Part shown: positions 42,718-54,513 of the stretch, one piece after another
How positions within the stretch are numbered: position 1 is the stretch's first letter
How the letters are laid out: each line of letters begins with the position of its first letter
Source of the DNA: Kingella negevensis
Lineage (GTDB): Bacteria > Pseudomonadota > Gammaproteobacteria > Burkholderiales > Neisseriaceae
DNA length: 64,000 nt
Reading direction: 5' to 3'
Assembly: GCF_030177895.1 (NCBI RefSeq)
Contig: NZ_CP123448.1
Span: 2,078,108 to 2,142,107 of the forward strand
Translations under genes and position numbers: made by a program
The notes under the pieces: generated by a model
What the model was told of the DNA's origin: nothing
What the model saw: only the letters and a program-made list of their open reading frames with translations
The model's database searches: none

Positions 42718-45582
42718 TCAAGAAAACAAATCAAAATGCTTCTGCGAACAGCCTGCACACCAAAATGCAGCCTGAAGCATATCAAACCGCAGCGCATCTT
42801 CCACCACTTGTTTCAACTGTTCCGCGTGTTTGCTGCCATAACCCACGGCTGGCGATGAACTAGACGGACGCGCGGCAAGCAGCCAATGCGTGTGGCGGAC
42901 GCGTTCCAAACGGTGGCGGATTTGATTGAACGCACCTTGATTTTTCGGCTCTTCTTGCGCCCACATCCATTCAGCTTCGGGGTATTTGTCCAATTCCGCT
43001 TTCAGTTCTTCGTATGGGAACGGATAGAGCTGCTCTAATCGCACAATTGCCACATCGTTTTCCAAACCACGTTCCGCGCGACCTGCGGCGATGTCGTAAT
43101 ACACTTGCCCTGAGCAGACAATCACGCGTTTCACTTGTTCGTTGTCTGCGCGATGAACGGTGTCGCCAATTACTGGCTGGAACGTTGTCCCTTGCAAAAA
43201 ATCTTCCAATGGGCTGGTGGCATCTTTAAAGCGTAACAGGCGTTTAGACAGGAACACGACAAGCGGTTTGCGATAAGAACGCAGCGTTTGTCGGCGCAAA
43301 ATATGGAACATTTGAGCGGCTTCGCTTGGCATAATCACTTGCATATTTTGTTCCGCGCACAGTTGCAGCCAGCGTTCCAATCGCCCTGATGAATGCTCAG
43401 GGCCTTGCCCATCATAGCCGTGCGGCAGAATGATGGTTAAGCCGCAATGTCTGCCCCATTTGGTTTCACCAGACGAGATGAATTGATCAATCGCGACTTG
43501 TGCGCCGTTGGCAAAATCGCCGAATTGCGCTTCCCAAATCGTGAGTTGCTCTGGCGCGGCGCACGCATGTCCGTATTCATAAGCCAACACAGCTTCTTCG
43601 TTCAAGATGGAGTCAATCACGGTGAACGAGGCTTGGTTGTCTGCCATGTGTTGCAATGGCACGTAAATGCCACCGAAGTGTTCTTTGCGTTCGGTGTCGT
43701 GCAGCACGGCGTGGCGGTGTGAGAATGTGCCACGCCCTGAATCTTCGCCCGAAATGCGAACGGGTGTGCCATTGGTTACCATGCTGGCGTAAGCGAGCGT
43801 TTCTGCCATGCCCCAGTCAATAGGTTGTTCGCCTGCTGCCATGGCTTTGCGTTGTTCCAACACGCGTTTGGCGGTGCTGTGCAAACCGAAGTTTTCAGGC
43901 TGCAACGTGAATTTGTCGGCAAGACGTTTGATGTCTGCGGCGGACAATCCGCTTTCCACTTTTTCGCGCCAGTTTTGTCCTTGGTATTTGCTCCAGTCCA
44001 CGCTGTATTTGCGTTTGTAGTCGCTCAGGCGTGTAAGTTCAACGTGTTCGCCTTTGTCCAACGCATCGCGGTAATCGCTAACCATTTTGTCGGCTTCTTC
44101 GGCGGTTACTACGTTTTCTTTTGCCAATTTTTCGGCATACAAGGCGCGTGTGCCTTTGTGTTGCGCGATGGCGCGATACATCAATGGCTGAGTTAAAGTT
44201 GGGTCGTCGCCTTCGTTGTGTCCTAATTTGCGGAAACATACCACGTCCACCATCACGTCTTTACCGAATGTTTTGCGGTAATCCAATGCAGCCTGAACGA
44301 CGTAGCACACGGCTTCTGGGTCGTCGCCATTCACGTGGAAGATAGGGGCTTCCACCATTTTGGCGATGTCGGTGCAATACACGGCGGAACGGGTGTCGCG
44401 CGTGTCTGATGTGGTGAAACCGATTTGGTTGTTAATCACAATGTGAACCGTGCCACCTGTGCCATAGCCGCGTGTCCGCGACATATTGAAGTTGGCTTGG
44501 TTCACGCCCAAACCGATTAACGCGCTGTCGCCATGAATCAAAACAGGCAAGACTTGTTTTGCGCCATTTTCGCCACGGCGTTGTTGTTTGGCGCGTGCCG
44601 AACCTTCTACTACGGGGTTCACAATTTCCAAATGTGATGGATTGAACGCAAGGGTAACGTGCAACGCGCCGTATGGGGTGTTGATGTCGGAACTGAAACC
44701 GTTGTGATATTTCACGTCGCCGCTTGGGAACTTGATTGCTTGTTTGCCTTCAAATTCGTCAAACAAATCCGAGGGTTTTTTGCCCAGCGCGTTCACGAGT
44801 ACGTTCAAGCGTCCACGGTGCGCCATGCCGATGATGACTTCTTCCACACCGTCTTTGCCTGCGTTTTGCAGCAAATAGTTCAAGCCGACTATCACGCTTT
44901 CGCCACCTTCAACGGAAAAGCGTTTTTGCCCAACATATCGGGTGTGCAGGTAGCGTTCTAAGGTTTCGGACGCGGTTAAGTTTTTGAGAATATGGCGTTT
45001 TTGTTCGGGGGTGAATTTGGGGGTGGAGAGGTCGCGTTCAAAATAATCGCGCACCCACAGGCGTTCTTCGCGATTGCCGATGTGCATGTATTCAATGCCA
45101 ATGTGTCCGCAGTAGGTTTGTTTGAGTTTGGCAATGATGTCTGATAGGGGGAGTTTGTTTGAACCGCCAATGGAGAAATCGCCGTCGCCCAAGCCAAATG
45201 ATGTGGACAAATCGGCGGCGGTTAAGCCGTGTTCTTCAGGCTGCAATCCGAATACGTTTCGGGCGTAGCGCAAGCGCAAAGGGTCTAAATCAGCAACATT
45301 TGCGCCTTGAATACGATAGGCGGTAATCAAGCGCAATACGGCAATTTGTTTTCGCATTTGCTCTTCATCAATGCAGCCTGAAACGCTGGGGCGTGGTTGC
45401 TCCGCTATGGGTGCAAGGGGTTGAGGTTTTGCGCGATTACTAACTGCTGCGAGGTCGGCAAAATAGTGTTGCCACACGGTTTCAACTGAATTGGGGTCGG
45501 CTAAATAAGATTCGTATAACTCTTCTATATAGGGTGCGTTTGAGCTGAAGAGGTATGAGAAATTTTGTCTTTCGTCCTTCAT
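42718..45582 (-). CDS. sucA: 2-oxoglutarate dehydrogenase E1 component
   Basis: The 954-residue thiamine-diphosphate enzyme decarboxylates 2-oxoglutarate and passes the succinyl group to SucB. Family landmarks are the N-terminal FSYLFSSNAPYIEELYESYL, VIIGMAHRGRLNVLVN, the TPP region HGDSALIGLGVNQANFNMS and NNQIGFTTSDTRDTR, and the C-terminal AQEEPKNQGAF. The normal C-terminus of the family should fall at about VVEDALRF (residue 934); here about 20 residues follow (MLQAAFWCAGCSQKHFDLFS) encoded by uptake-word DNA, suggesting loss of the original stop. AAAGGATTGCATC precedes the ATG. It is the first gene of sucA-sucB. Confidence 0.97.
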   Translation of the reverse strand: MKDERQNFSYLFSSNAPYIEELYESYLADPNSVETVWQHYFADLAAVSNRAKPQPLAPIAEQPRPSVSGCIDEEQMRKQIAVLRLITAYRIQGANVADLDPLRLRYARNVFGLQPEEHGLTAADLSTSFGLGDGDFSIGGSNKLPLSDIIAKLKQTYCGHIGIEYMHIGNREERLWVRDYFERDLSTPKFTPEQKRHILKNLTASETLERYLHTRYVGQKRFSVEGGESVIVGLNYLLQNAGKDGVEEVIIGMAHRGRLNVLVNALGKKPSDLFDEFEGKQAIKFPSGDVKYHNGFSSDINTPYGALHVTLAFNPSHLEIVNPVVEGSARAKQQRRGENGAKQVLPVLIHGDSALIGLGVNQANFNMSRTRGYGTGGTVHIVINNQIGFTTSDTRDTRSAVYCTDIAKMVEAPIFHVNGDDPEAVCYVVQAALDYRKTFGKDVMVDVVCFRKLGHNEGDDPTLTQPLMYRAIAQHKGTRALYAEKLAKENVVTAEEADKMVSDYRDALDKGEHVELTRLSDYKRKYSVDWSKYQGQNWREKVESGLSAADIKRLADKFTLQPENFGLHSTAKRVLEQRKAMAAGEQPIDWGMAETLAYASMVTNGTPVRISGEDSGRGTFSHRHAVLHDTERKEHFGGIYVPLQHMADNQASFTVIDSILNEEAVLAYEYGHACAAPEQLTIWEAQFGDFANGAQVAIDQFISSGETKWGRHCGLTIILPHGYDGQGPEHSSGRLERWLQLCAEQNMQVIMPSEAAQMFHILRRQTLRSYRKPLVVFLSKRLLRFKDATSPLEDFLQGTTFQPVIGDTVHRADNEQVKRVIVCSGQVYYDIAAGRAERGLENDVAIVRLEQLYPFPYEELKAELDKYPEAEWMWAQEEPKNQGAFNQIRHRLERVRHTHWLLAARPSSSSPAVGYGSKHAEQLKQVVEDALRFDMLQAAFWCAGCSQKHFDLFS

Positions 45583-45765
45583 GATGCAATCCTTTTGTCG
45601 TTGTTTTTCGGATTTCAGATGGTTACATCTGATGGAAGAATTTTACTGCTATTTGTTTTGTTATGTAAATAAAAAATAGTAAATTGCTTTCATTTATTAA
45701 CAATTCAGGCTGAGTTCTTAACAAAATGCAGCCTGAAAAGTGATTGTATGTAGTTTTATGTAGTT

Positions 45766-46476
45766 TTACAGCGCAATGCTTGGATTTTCTGCTGTTAAAA
45801 TGGCTTGATGAACCACAGTCGCGCTCAATTCAGCTTGCGCGTGTTGTGCGATAAAATCCAACGCAGCTTGCAAATCTACCGTGCGTGAATCGTTTGGATA
45901 TTCCAAAATCACAAACGCTTTTGTGGTGTTTTCCGTTACCATGGTGCGCTGACCGTCGCGCCAGTTAAAGCAACGACACACCGCGCCTGCATCATCTGTG
46001 TAGCACAATTCGCCTGCCAAAGTGGGTGAGTTTGCTTCATCTCCCAACGCAAAAAATTCATCGCCACCGTCTGTGATATGCAGTTTCAGGCTGCCTGAAA
46101 AAGTTGCCAAATCTTCTGCGCCACAAGGCAGCGCAAACGTTAAACTAGCGGCGTTGTAAATATCCACCAATGGGCTAATCGTGCCAACACCTTTGCCGTT
46201 TTCAATGCGTTTGAGCAGGGCTTCAATGCTGCAACGTACGCCTTTTTTGGTTTTGAATTTTTGGTACGCTTCGCGCCACACGGCAACGGGAGGATTTTGG
46301 CTTAGTTGGTCGGCGGTTAAATGTTTTTTGGCGGTTTCGTTGGCTTGCGCTAGTAAGTCTTGCACACGTGCGCTGGATTCGCCTTGGTTGTTCACGTTAT
46401 CCAAAATCAACACCGCTAAGTTGGCTTGCGGGAAGAGTTCCCAAAAGCTGGGTTCGGCAATAAATTGTTGAGACAT
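45766..46476 (-). CDS. B3/B4 tRNA-binding-domain protein
   Basis: The 236-residue protein corresponds to the B3/B4 domain of phenylalanyl-tRNA synthetase beta chain as a stand-alone protein: KKGVRCSIEALLKRIENGKG and SPLVDIYNAASLTFALPCGAEDL are the family signatures. Stand-alone members are thought to edit or bind charged tRNA, but no role is proven. ATG at 46474-46476 was chosen because GGAAAGGAAC lies upstream; an in-frame ATG at 46515 is inside an uptake word. Uptake words give TFSGSLKLHI in the middle. Confidence 0.85.
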   Translation of the reverse strand: MSQQFIAEPSFWELFPQANLAVLILDNVNNQGESSARVQDLLAQANETAKKHLTADQLSQNPPVAVWREAYQKFKTKKGVRCSIEALLKRIENGKGVGTISPLVDIYNAASLTFALPCGAEDLATFSGSLKLHITDGGDEFFALGDEANSPTLAGELCYTDDAGAVCRCFNWRDGQRTMVTENTTKAFVILEYPNDSRTVDLQAALDFIAQHAQAELSATVVHQAILTAENPSIAL

Positions 46477-46530
46477 TTTTTGTTCCTTTCCACCATTTTC
46501 AGGCTGCATTTCCAATAAACACGCATAATC

Positions 46531-46614
46531 GTAGGGTGCGCCCCGCGCACCAGCAATCAGGCAGTCTGAAGACTGGTTTCATTTAAAAAAAACGGTGCGC
46601 GAGGCACACCCTAC
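46531..46614. repeat. Paired GTAGGGTGCG palindromic modules
   Basis: GTAGGGTGCGCCCCGCGCAC (46531-46550) and the inverted GGTGCGCGAGGCACACCCTA...C (to 46614) face each other across about 43 bases, which contain an uptake-word variant and an A-run. Confidence 0.65.
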
Positions 46615-46627
46615 GGCAGCCTGAAAA

Positions 46628-47632
46628 TTATTTTTCAGCCAATTCAATCACGATTTCAGGCTGCAATTTGCGTAAACAATCCGTGTGTCCCAACGGACAT
46701 TCGCGTTTAAAACACGGACTGCATTCTAAATTCAACGTAGCGATTTGCGCCTTATCGCTCAAAGGCGGCGTATGCTCAGGGCTAGACGACCCGTAAACCG
46801 CCACCAATTTACACCCCACCGCCGCCGCCACGTGCATCAAACCGCTATCGTTGCAGACCACTTTTTCCGCACACGCCAGCAAATCAATCGCTTCTGCCAA
46901 ACTGGTTTTGCCACACAAATTCACGCACACACAGCCTGAAAGCTGATTGATGTTTTCCGCAATATCAAAATCTTTTTGCGAACCAAACAGCCAAATCTGA
47001 TAACCGCGTTCCACATAAAATTTTGCCGTTGCCGCAAAATGTTCAGGTAGCCAACGCTTCGCTGAACCGTATTCCGCTCCAGGGCAAAACGCCACAATCG
47101 GCTTGTCTTGGCTCAAGCTATGTTTTGCCAACGCCGCCGCTTGTTCCGCAGCCTGAATCTGAAAACGCGGCTGAGATGACATGCCATTAAAAGCAGCTTG
47201 GCTTTCGTGCGCCAATGCAGTGTATCTGTCCACCATTAAAGGCAGCGCGGCTTTGTCTAGCTTGCGAATATCGTTCAGCAGCAGATAGCGGCTTTCGCCC
47301 ACATAACCCGTGCGTTTGGCAATGCCTGTTGCCGCCGCAATCAGCCCCGATTTCAGTGAGCCTGGTAACACAATCACTTGCGTGTAACCGCGTTTACCCA
47401 AATCGCGCCCCACTTGCCAACGTTCGCGCAGTTGCAACGCGCCATGCCCGAATGGGTTTTCCAAAATTTCCGCCACTTCTGGCATGTGCTGATAAACGGC
47501 TTGCGACCATTTGGGTGCGAAAACGTCTATTGTGCAGTTGGGATGCAGCTTGTGCAAACGGCGCAACAGGGGTTGCGTCATCACGCAATCGCCAATCCAT
47601 GAAGGGGAAATAATCAGAATTTTTTGAGACAT
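46628..47632 (-). CDS. waaF: ADP-heptose:LOS heptosyltransferase II
   Basis: The 334-residue GT9 enzyme (MSQKILIISPSWIGDCVMTQ) adds the second heptose to the LOS inner core on the cytoplasmic face. The GT-B fold has the donor-site segments FCPGAEYGSAKRWLPEHFA and NDSGLMHVAAAVGC near residues 185 and 258. The C-terminal cysteine-rich loop ECSPCFKRECPLGHTDCL is typical of WaaF. kdsA lies downstream on the same strand order (47.9-48.7 kb, upstream side), separated by repeats. The start has no strong Shine-Dalgarno. Confidence 0.95.
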   Translation of the reverse strand: MSQKILIISPSWIGDCVMTQPLLRRLHKLHPNCTIDVFAPKWSQAVYQHMPEVAEILENPFGHGALQLRERWQVGRDLGKRGYTQVIVLPGSLKSGLIAAATGIAKRTGYVGESRYLLLNDIRKLDKAALPLMVDRYTALAHESQAAFNGMSSQPRFQIQAAEQAAALAKHSLSQDKPIVAFCPGAEYGSAKRWLPEHFAATAKFYVERGYQIWLFGSQKDFDIAENINQLSGCVCVNLCGKTSLAEAIDLLACAEKVVCNDSGLMHVAAAVGCKLVAVYGSSSPEHTPPLSDKAQIATLNLECSPCFKRECPLGHTDCLRKLQPEIVIELAEK

Positions 47633-47675
47633 TTTTTTGAGTTTGTGGTTTGAATAAAAACAATATTATAACTGC

Positions 47676-47735
47676 GTAGGTTGGATACTTGTATCCAACA
47701 ATCGGCAAACTTGGGGAAATGTCGGATTTAAATTT
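47676..47735. repeat. GTAGGTTGGATAC-type palindromic module, degenerate pair
   Basis: GTAGGTTGGATACTTGTATC at 47676-47695 is a good hairpin; the facing partner (near ATGTCGGATTTAAAT) has decayed. Same family as 18032-18103. Confidence 0.5.
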
Positions 47736-47783
47736 TCGGGCTGCGTGAAAATACTTCACACAGCCTTTTAATACACAACAAAA

Positions 47784-47814
47784 ATGGAGTGTCGGCGAGC
47801 CGCCGACGCTCCAT
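47784..47814. repeat. ATGGAGTGTCGGCGAG palindrome
   Basis: ATGGAGTGTCGGCG and CGCCGACGCTCCAT form a 14-bp stem with one mismatch around AGC. The same GGAGCGTCGGCGGCTCGC motif lies inside the element at 41231-41444. Confidence 0.6.
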
Positions 47815-47858
47815 TGTAAGAATTTCTGTTATGTACTGAAATGCAGCCTGAAAAGTGA

Positions 47859-49515
<1,657 letters not shown>

Positions 49516-49666
49516 GTGTATTCTCCAAAAGGAAAGATGATAACAACTACAAAACAAATTATAAAGAGGTTTTGGGCAGCCTGAAACCTCTTTTTTAACA
49601 AAGTTGAACTTAAATCAAATTATCAATTTGTTTACACTATATAACTTTATTTCAGGCAGCCTGAAA

Positions 49667-50536
49667 TCAGGCTACAAGCAAATCATCAATTTGTTTAAAC
49701 CACTTCTGTTTTTCATCATCGCTGATAAATGCAGCCTGAAAACTATTTTTGCAAAGTTGAGCAATTTCCGCCGCGCTCAAATCAAACGCATTCGCCAACG
49801 CCACGAAATTATCATTCATATAACCGCCAAAATACGCAGGGTCGTCCGAATTAACCGTAACCAACATGCCGCGTTTGAGCATACGGTGCAAATTGTGTTC
49901 GCGCATATTGTCCATCACTTTCAATACGTGCAGCAAATCCAAGGCTTCGCGCACATAATCGGGCGAACCCTCTTCGCCAGCGTGGGCAAACACACGCGCA
50001 AATTTAGACGGTGGATTGCTGACTTCGCTGGAATCCAAGCCTACGCCGATGATTTTGTCGCGATGCGGCAGGGATTGTGCCAACGTTTCAAATGCAGATT
50101 CTTCCGACAAATGGCGCAAAAAGCACATAATCAATGCGCTGCTGATGCTCCATTCGCAGTTTGCCGTATCGCAAGCGCGGACGATGCCGTTTAGCACGGT
50201 TTCAAACGCTACGCCGCGTTCGGTGTGGGTTTGTGGGTCGAAGAAAATTTCGGTGTGCGTTACGTTGTCTTGGCGGCATTTTTACAGATAAGCATAAGTT
50301 AAATCAAAGAAATCTTGTTCGTGCAGCAAAACTTTTGCGCCTGCCTAATAGATGTCTAAAAAGGATTGCAGATTGTGGAAATCGTAGGCGGCGCGGACTT
50401 CATCAACATTAGCATACGGAATAGACACGCTATTGCGTTGCGCGATTTGGAACATGAGTTCGGGTTCAAATGTACCTTCAATGTGAACGTGTAATTCAGC
50501 TTTGGGGAAAGTTTGGATTAAGTGTTTTATAACCAT
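49667..50536 (-). pseudogene. add: Adenosine/adenine deaminase pseudogene with two nonsense codons
   Basis: The full reading (about 289 codons) is in one frame but contains TAG at 50345-50347 and TAA at 50282-50284. The N-terminal piece has the metal motif FPKAELHVHIEGTFEPELMF; the middle (GAKVLLHEQDFFDLTYAYL, then HTEIFFDPQTHT) and the C-terminal piece (GVGLDSSEV, FARVFAHAGEEG, VTVNSDDPAYF) carry the remaining deaminase motifs, including the HAGE and NSDDP signatures. The stops look like CAG-to-TAG and AAA-to-TAA changes. Size and N-terminus fit the shorter adenine/6-aminodeoxyfutalosine-type or fungal-type adenine deaminase rather than E. coli Add, so the substrate is uncertain. A Correia-like element begins 11 bases upstream of the start and leaves no ribosome binding site. 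Confidence 0.88.
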
Positions 50537-50546
50537 ATTCGTGATG

Positions 50547-50653
50547 TATAGTGAATTAAATTTAGATTAATACAGCGTTGCCAACTCCCTTATGTACTAG
50601 ATGTACACGGCGGTCGTTGTCGCCTTGTCCTAATCTAAATTTAATCCATTATA
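50547..50653. mobile_element. Correia-like miniature inverted-repeat element, copy 2
   Basis: It is the same length (107 bp with TA ends) and nearly the same sequence as the element at 13940-14046, with ends TATAGTGAATTAAATTTAG and CTAAATTTAATCCATTATA. It separates the dead deaminase gene from its own upstream region and lies about 100 bases upstream of the divergent antiporter gene. Confidence 0.85.
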
Positions 50654-50753
50654 AAAAATGGCTCGATTATAATATTGCAGGCTGCTTGAAAAATAAAAAG
50701 CTGTTACAATACACGCCTTTTATTATTTAAATATTTGATAAATAAGGAATTTT

Positions 50754-51713
50754 ATGATTTATGCGATTTTAGCCGTTATCATCGGCTTGGTGGCGCTGGT
50801 GTGGAGTGCTGACCGTTTTATTGACGGCGCGGCTGCCACAGCCAAACATTTTGGTATGTCGCCACTCTTAATTGGCATGGTAATTGTGGGATTTGGCACG
50901 AGTGCGCCTGAAATGGTGGTGTCGGTGTTGTCGGCAATGGGCGGCAGCCCTGGGATTGCGTTGGGCAATGCGTATGGCTCAAACATTACCAACATTGCGT
51001 TGATTTTGGGCGTTACCGCGTTGATTAGCCCGATTGCGGTACAACGCGAAATCGTCAAAACCGAAATGCCGATTTTATTGGCAATTACCGCGTTGGCGGC
51101 GTGGCAATTGTGGGACGGCAAATTAACGCTGTTAGACGGCGTAATTTTACTGGGTATTTTGATTGCATACATGACTTGGACGGTACGCAAAAATTTAAAA
51201 GGCGCGGACAATATTATTGAAGATATTGCCGATGAAATTGACCACACCCCTGCGATGACGCTCAAAAAAAGTTTGTTTTGGTTGGTGTTTGGCTTGATTG
51301 TGTTGGTATTGAGTTCACGCTTGCTGGTGTGGGGCGCGGTAACGATTGCACAAAGTATGGGTGTGAGCGATTTAATTATTGGATTGACGGTTGTGGCGGT
51401 GGGTACTTCGCTGCCTGAATTGGCTTCATCAATCGCGGCGGCGCGTAAAGGCGAACACGATATTGCGTTGGGGAATATTGTCGGTTCAAATTTGTTTAAT
51501 ACGTTGGCGGTTGTGGGTTTGGCGACTGTGATTCACCCAATGGACGTAGCGGCAGAAATTTTGAACCGTGATGTGTTGATTATGGCTATTTTAGCCGTTG
51601 TTTTGCTGGTGTTTTGTTTGGGTAAACAAGCGAAAATTGGGCGAGGCAAAGGCGGTTTGTTTTTGGCAACGTATGTGGCTTATACGGTTTATTTGATTGG
51701 TACTGCGTTTTAA
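50754..51713 (+). CDS. Calcium/sodium antiporter, YrbG-type CaCA family
   Basis: The 319-residue inner-membrane protein has about ten membrane segments in two inverted halves. The ion-binding alpha repeats are GFGTSAPEMVVS (46-57) with GNAYGSNITNIALILG, and VAVGTSLPELASSI with GNIVGSNLFNTLAVVG. It exchanges Ca2+ or another cation for Na+ or H+. A probable -10 TACAAT lies at 50705-50710, and AAGGAATTTT precedes the ATG. The E. coli homologue YrbG lies beside kdsD/kdsC; here kdsD is 12 kb away. Confidence 0.93.
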   Translation: MIYAILAVIIGLVALVWSADRFIDGAAATAKHFGMSPLLIGMVIVGFGTSAPEMVVSVLSAMGGSPGIALGNAYGSNITNIALILGVTALISPIAVQREIVKTEMPILLAITALAAWQLWDGKLTLLDGVILLGILIAYMTWTVRKNLKGADNIIEDIADEIDHTPAMTLKKSLFWLVFGLIVLVLSSRLLVWGAVTIAQSMGVSDLIIGLTVVAVGTSLPELASSIAAARKGEHDIALGNIVGSNLFNTLAVVGLATVIHPMDVAAEILNRDVLIMAILAVVLLVFCLGKQAKIGRGKGGLFLATYVAYTVYLIGTAF

Positions 51714-51724
51714 ATGTTAATGAC

Positions 51725-51759
51725 AAAGCAGCCTGCACGTTATGATTGCAGGCTGCTTT
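51725..51759. terminator. Hairpin of the variant uptake word GCAGCCTGCA
   Basis: AAAGCAGCCTGCA and TGCAGGCTGCTTT pair around 9 bases. The last positions (CTGCA instead of CTGAA) match the dialect I recall for Kingella kingae-type uptake sequences and are unlike most copies in this window. Confidence 0.65.
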
Positions 51760-51867
51760 ATGTTTTTTGCGTAGGTTGAATGATTGAATATGACAATTTT
51801 AAATTTTTCGCACAAACAAATTAGTGGCGTGGCGATTTTTGGGGTTGGATACCACTTTTACTCATCT

Positions 51868-52267
51868 TTATATAAAATCAATTTTCCAACTATTATATTG
51901 ATTACACCATTGTATAAATTGAAAATTATACTGATGATACGCTTTTAACAACGATTCATTAGGCGAAGGGTCTGGCGTAAGATGAAGTTCATTCTGCATA
52001 AATTCCATAAAAGCAAAATAATTTTGTGGCAAATCATTTTCAAAAGGCAACCATTCTAGCGGTGGACAGTACCTTTCAAGTTCATCACCAAGGGCTATCA
52101 TTCCAAAAATCCATGTTAGATTTGGCTATTTTTAGTTTTACATTGCTAAATTGACCGTGTTTTTGTTCAAATACACACCACTGCGCTAATATTTCAGGCA
52201 CATCGCTTTTATCAATTTGCCAATTTTGAGCAATCATATTAACGCAATCATGATAAATTTCATTCAT
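51868..52267 (-). pseudogene. Hypothetical small protein gene broken by a frameshift
   Basis: Two overlapping readings in different frames make one plausible protein of about 130 residues. The first (from 52267) reads MNEIYHDCVNMIAQNWQIDK... to KLKIAKSN; after a shift near 52095-52125 the second continues WIFGMIALGDELERYCPPLE... to IQWCNQYNSWKIDFI. I do not recognise the family; the acidic, Trp- and Tyr-rich composition resembles small immunity-type or SMI1-like proteins. GGAGCAACCA precedes the start. The frameshift could also be a sequencing error. Confidence 0.5.
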
Positions 52268-52287
52268 TGGTTGCTCCTTTTTGTTAT

Positions 52288-54324
52288 TTACTCCGCCCCA
52301 AACAATAAACTCTCTTTAATCAAACGAATCCTATCGCGCAACACAGCCGCTTCTTCAAACTGCAAATCCCTAGCTGCTTGCTGCATCTGTTTCTCCAACC
52401 GCGTAATTTCATCAATCGCGTCCTGTTCCGTGCGGATTTCGGTTTTCGCCGCTTTTTTCTTGCTGCTTTTCGGTTTCAGGCTGCCTGAAACTTCGGTTTC
52501 TGCATTGTAAACGCCGTCAATCAAATCTTTCACTTTCTTATTGATTTGCTGCGGCACAATGCCGTGTTCTTCGTTGAATTTCATCTGTTTTTCGCGGCGG
52601 CGTTCGGTTTCGTCAATCGCGGATTTCATGCTGTCGGTGATTTTGTCGGCGTACAAAATCGCCATGCCGTTCACGTTTCGGGCGGCGCGTCCGATGGTTT
52701 GGATTAGGCTGCGGTGCGAGCGCAAAAAGCCCTCTTTGTCCGCGTCCAAAATGGCAACCAGCGACACTTCGGGAATGTCCAAACCCTCGCGCAACAAGTT
52801 AATCCCCACCAACACATCAAACAGCCCCAAACGCAAATCGCGGATAATTTCCACGCGCTCCACCGTGTCAATATCGCTATGCAAATAGCGGACTTTTACG
52901 CCCAATTCCGTATAGTAATCAGTTAGTTGTTCCGCCATGCGTTTGGTTAGGGTTGTTACCAACACGCGCTCGCCTTTTTCTTTGCGGATATTGATTTCAC
53001 TCAATAAATCATCAACTTGCGTACCAACTGGGCGGATAATGATTTCAGGGTCTAGCAAACCAGTCGGGCGCACGACTTGTTCCACAATTTGCCCTGCGTG
53101 TTCGGCTTCGTAGGCGGCTGGCGTGGCGGACACAAACACGGTTTGCGGCATGGCGCGTTCAAATTCGTGGAATTTGAGCGGACGATTATCACGCGCGGAC
53201 GGCAGCCTGAAACCGTAATCAACCAAATTTTGCTTGCGGCTGGCATCGCCTTTGTACATCGCGCCAATTTGCCCAATGGTAACGTGGCTTTCGTCAATGA
53301 ATAAAATCGCGTTTTTCGGCAAATAATCCATTAAAGTTGGCGGTGGTTCGCCCTCTTTTTTGCCCGAAAAGTGGCGGCTGTAATTTTCAATCCCTTTGCA
53401 AAAACCCATTTCATACAGCATTTCTAAATCAAATCGTGTGCGTTGTTCAATGCGTTGTTGTTCTACTGGGCGGTTTTCATTTGTATAAAATTCAATGCGT
53501 TGGCGCAGTTCTTCTTTAATGGATTCGCAAGCGCGTAACACGGTGTCGCGTGGGGTAACGTAGTGGCTGCTGGGGAAAATGGTGTATCGCCCGACACGTT
53601 GGTGCAGGCTGCCTGAAAGTGGGTCAAACAGCGATAGGCGGTCAATTTCATCGTCAAACAGCGAAATTCGCAGCGCGTAATCCGAGCTTTCGGCTGGATA
53701 CACGTCCACCACGTCACCGCGCACGCGAAACGAGCCGCGTTTGAAATCGACGTCGCCGCGTTCGTATTGCATGGACACGAGTGTGGCGATGATGTCGCGT
53801 TGGTCGATTTGGTCGCCTTCTTTGACCGATAAAACCATTTGTTGATATTCGGTCGGGTCGCCGATACCGTAAATGGCGGACACGGTGGCGACAATGATTA
53901 CGTCATTGCGCGTCATCAGGTTTTTGGTGGCGGACAGGCGCATTTGTTCAATGTGTTCGTTGATTGCGCTGTCTTTTTCAATGAATAGGTCGCGGCTGGG
54001 GACGTAGGCTTCGGGTTGATAATAGTCGTAGTAGGACACGAAATATTCTACGGCGTTTTCGGGGAAAAATTCGCGCATTTCGGCGTAGAGTTGGGCGGCT
54101 AGGGTTTTGTTGTGTGCCATGATGATGGCTGGTCGTCCGCTTTGGGCAATCACATTCGCCATAGTGTAGGTTTTGCCTGAACCTGTTACGCCGAGTAGGG
54201 TTTGGCTAGACAAGCCGTCTGACAAACCGTCTAACAAGCTTGCAATGGCGGTGGGTTGGTCGCCTGCTGGGGGAAAGGGTTGGTGTAATTTGAATGGGGA
54301 GTTTGGGAATTGGATAATTTGCAT
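52288..54324 (-). CDS. uvrB: Excinuclease ABC subunit B
   Basis: The 678-residue DNA repair protein has Walker A GVTGSGKT (45-52), the beta-hairpin region [25 protein letters not shown], helicase motifs [20 protein letters not shown], and a C-terminal UVR motif ([32 protein letters not shown]) that binds UvrC. It loads with UvrA at damaged DNA. An uptake word inserts [15 protein letters not shown] just before the UVR motif, and others give [12 protein letters not shown] and FRLPSARDN. The gene is monocistronic. Confidence 0.98.
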   Translation of the reverse strand: MQIIQFPNSPFKLHQPFPPAGDQPTAIASLLDGLSDGLSSQTLLGVTGSGKTYTMANVIAQSGRPAIIMAHNKTLAAQLYAEMREFFPENAVEYFVSYYDYYQPEAYVPSRDLFIEKDSAINEHIEQMRLSATKNLMTRNDVIIVATVSAIYGIGDPTEYQQMVLSVKEGDQIDQRDIIATLVSMQYERGDVDFKRGSFRVRGDVVDVYPAESSDYALRISLFDDEIDRLSLFDPLSGSLHQRVGRYTIFPSSHYVTPRDTVLRACESIKEELRQRIEFYTNENRPVEQQRIEQRTRFDLEMLYEMGFCKGIENYSRHFSGKKEGEPPPTLMDYLPKNAILFIDESHVTIGQIGAMYKGDASRKQNLVDYGFRLPSARDNRPLKFHEFERAMPQTVFVSATPAAYEAEHAGQIVEQVVRPTGLLDPEIIIRPVGTQVDDLLSEINIRKEKGERVLVTTLTKRMAEQLTDYYTELGVKVRYLHSDIDTVERVEIIRDLRLGLFDVLVGINLLREGLDIPEVSLVAILDADKEGFLRSHRSLIQTIGRAARNVNGMAILYADKITDSMKSAIDETERRREKQMKFNEEHGIVPQQINKKVKDLIDGVYNAETEVSGSLKPKSSKKKAAKTEIRTEQDAIDEITRLEKQMQQAARDLQFEEAAVLRDRIRLIKESLLFGAE

Positions 54325-54404
54325 TTTTTCAGGCTGCCTGAATGTGAAATTTTGAGAACTTGGGATTATACGATTTTAGGTTTCAGGCTGCCTGAAAATT
54401 AGCC

Positions 54405-54494
54405 GCAGGTCAGATTTTTGAATCCAACATTCCGAAGAAAATTTTTAATTTGATTGTGGATTTGAAAATTGTCGGATTCAAGAATCCGACCTAC
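54405..54494. repeat. Paired GCAGGTCAGATTTTTG / GTCGGATTCAAGAATCC modules
   Basis: The left module (from 54405) and the inverted right module TTGTCGGATTCAAGAATCCG...ACCTAC (to 54494) are members of the GTAGGTCGG family, between envC and uvrB. Confidence 0.6.
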
Positions 54495-54513
54495 AAATAG
54501 ACATAAGAACAAT

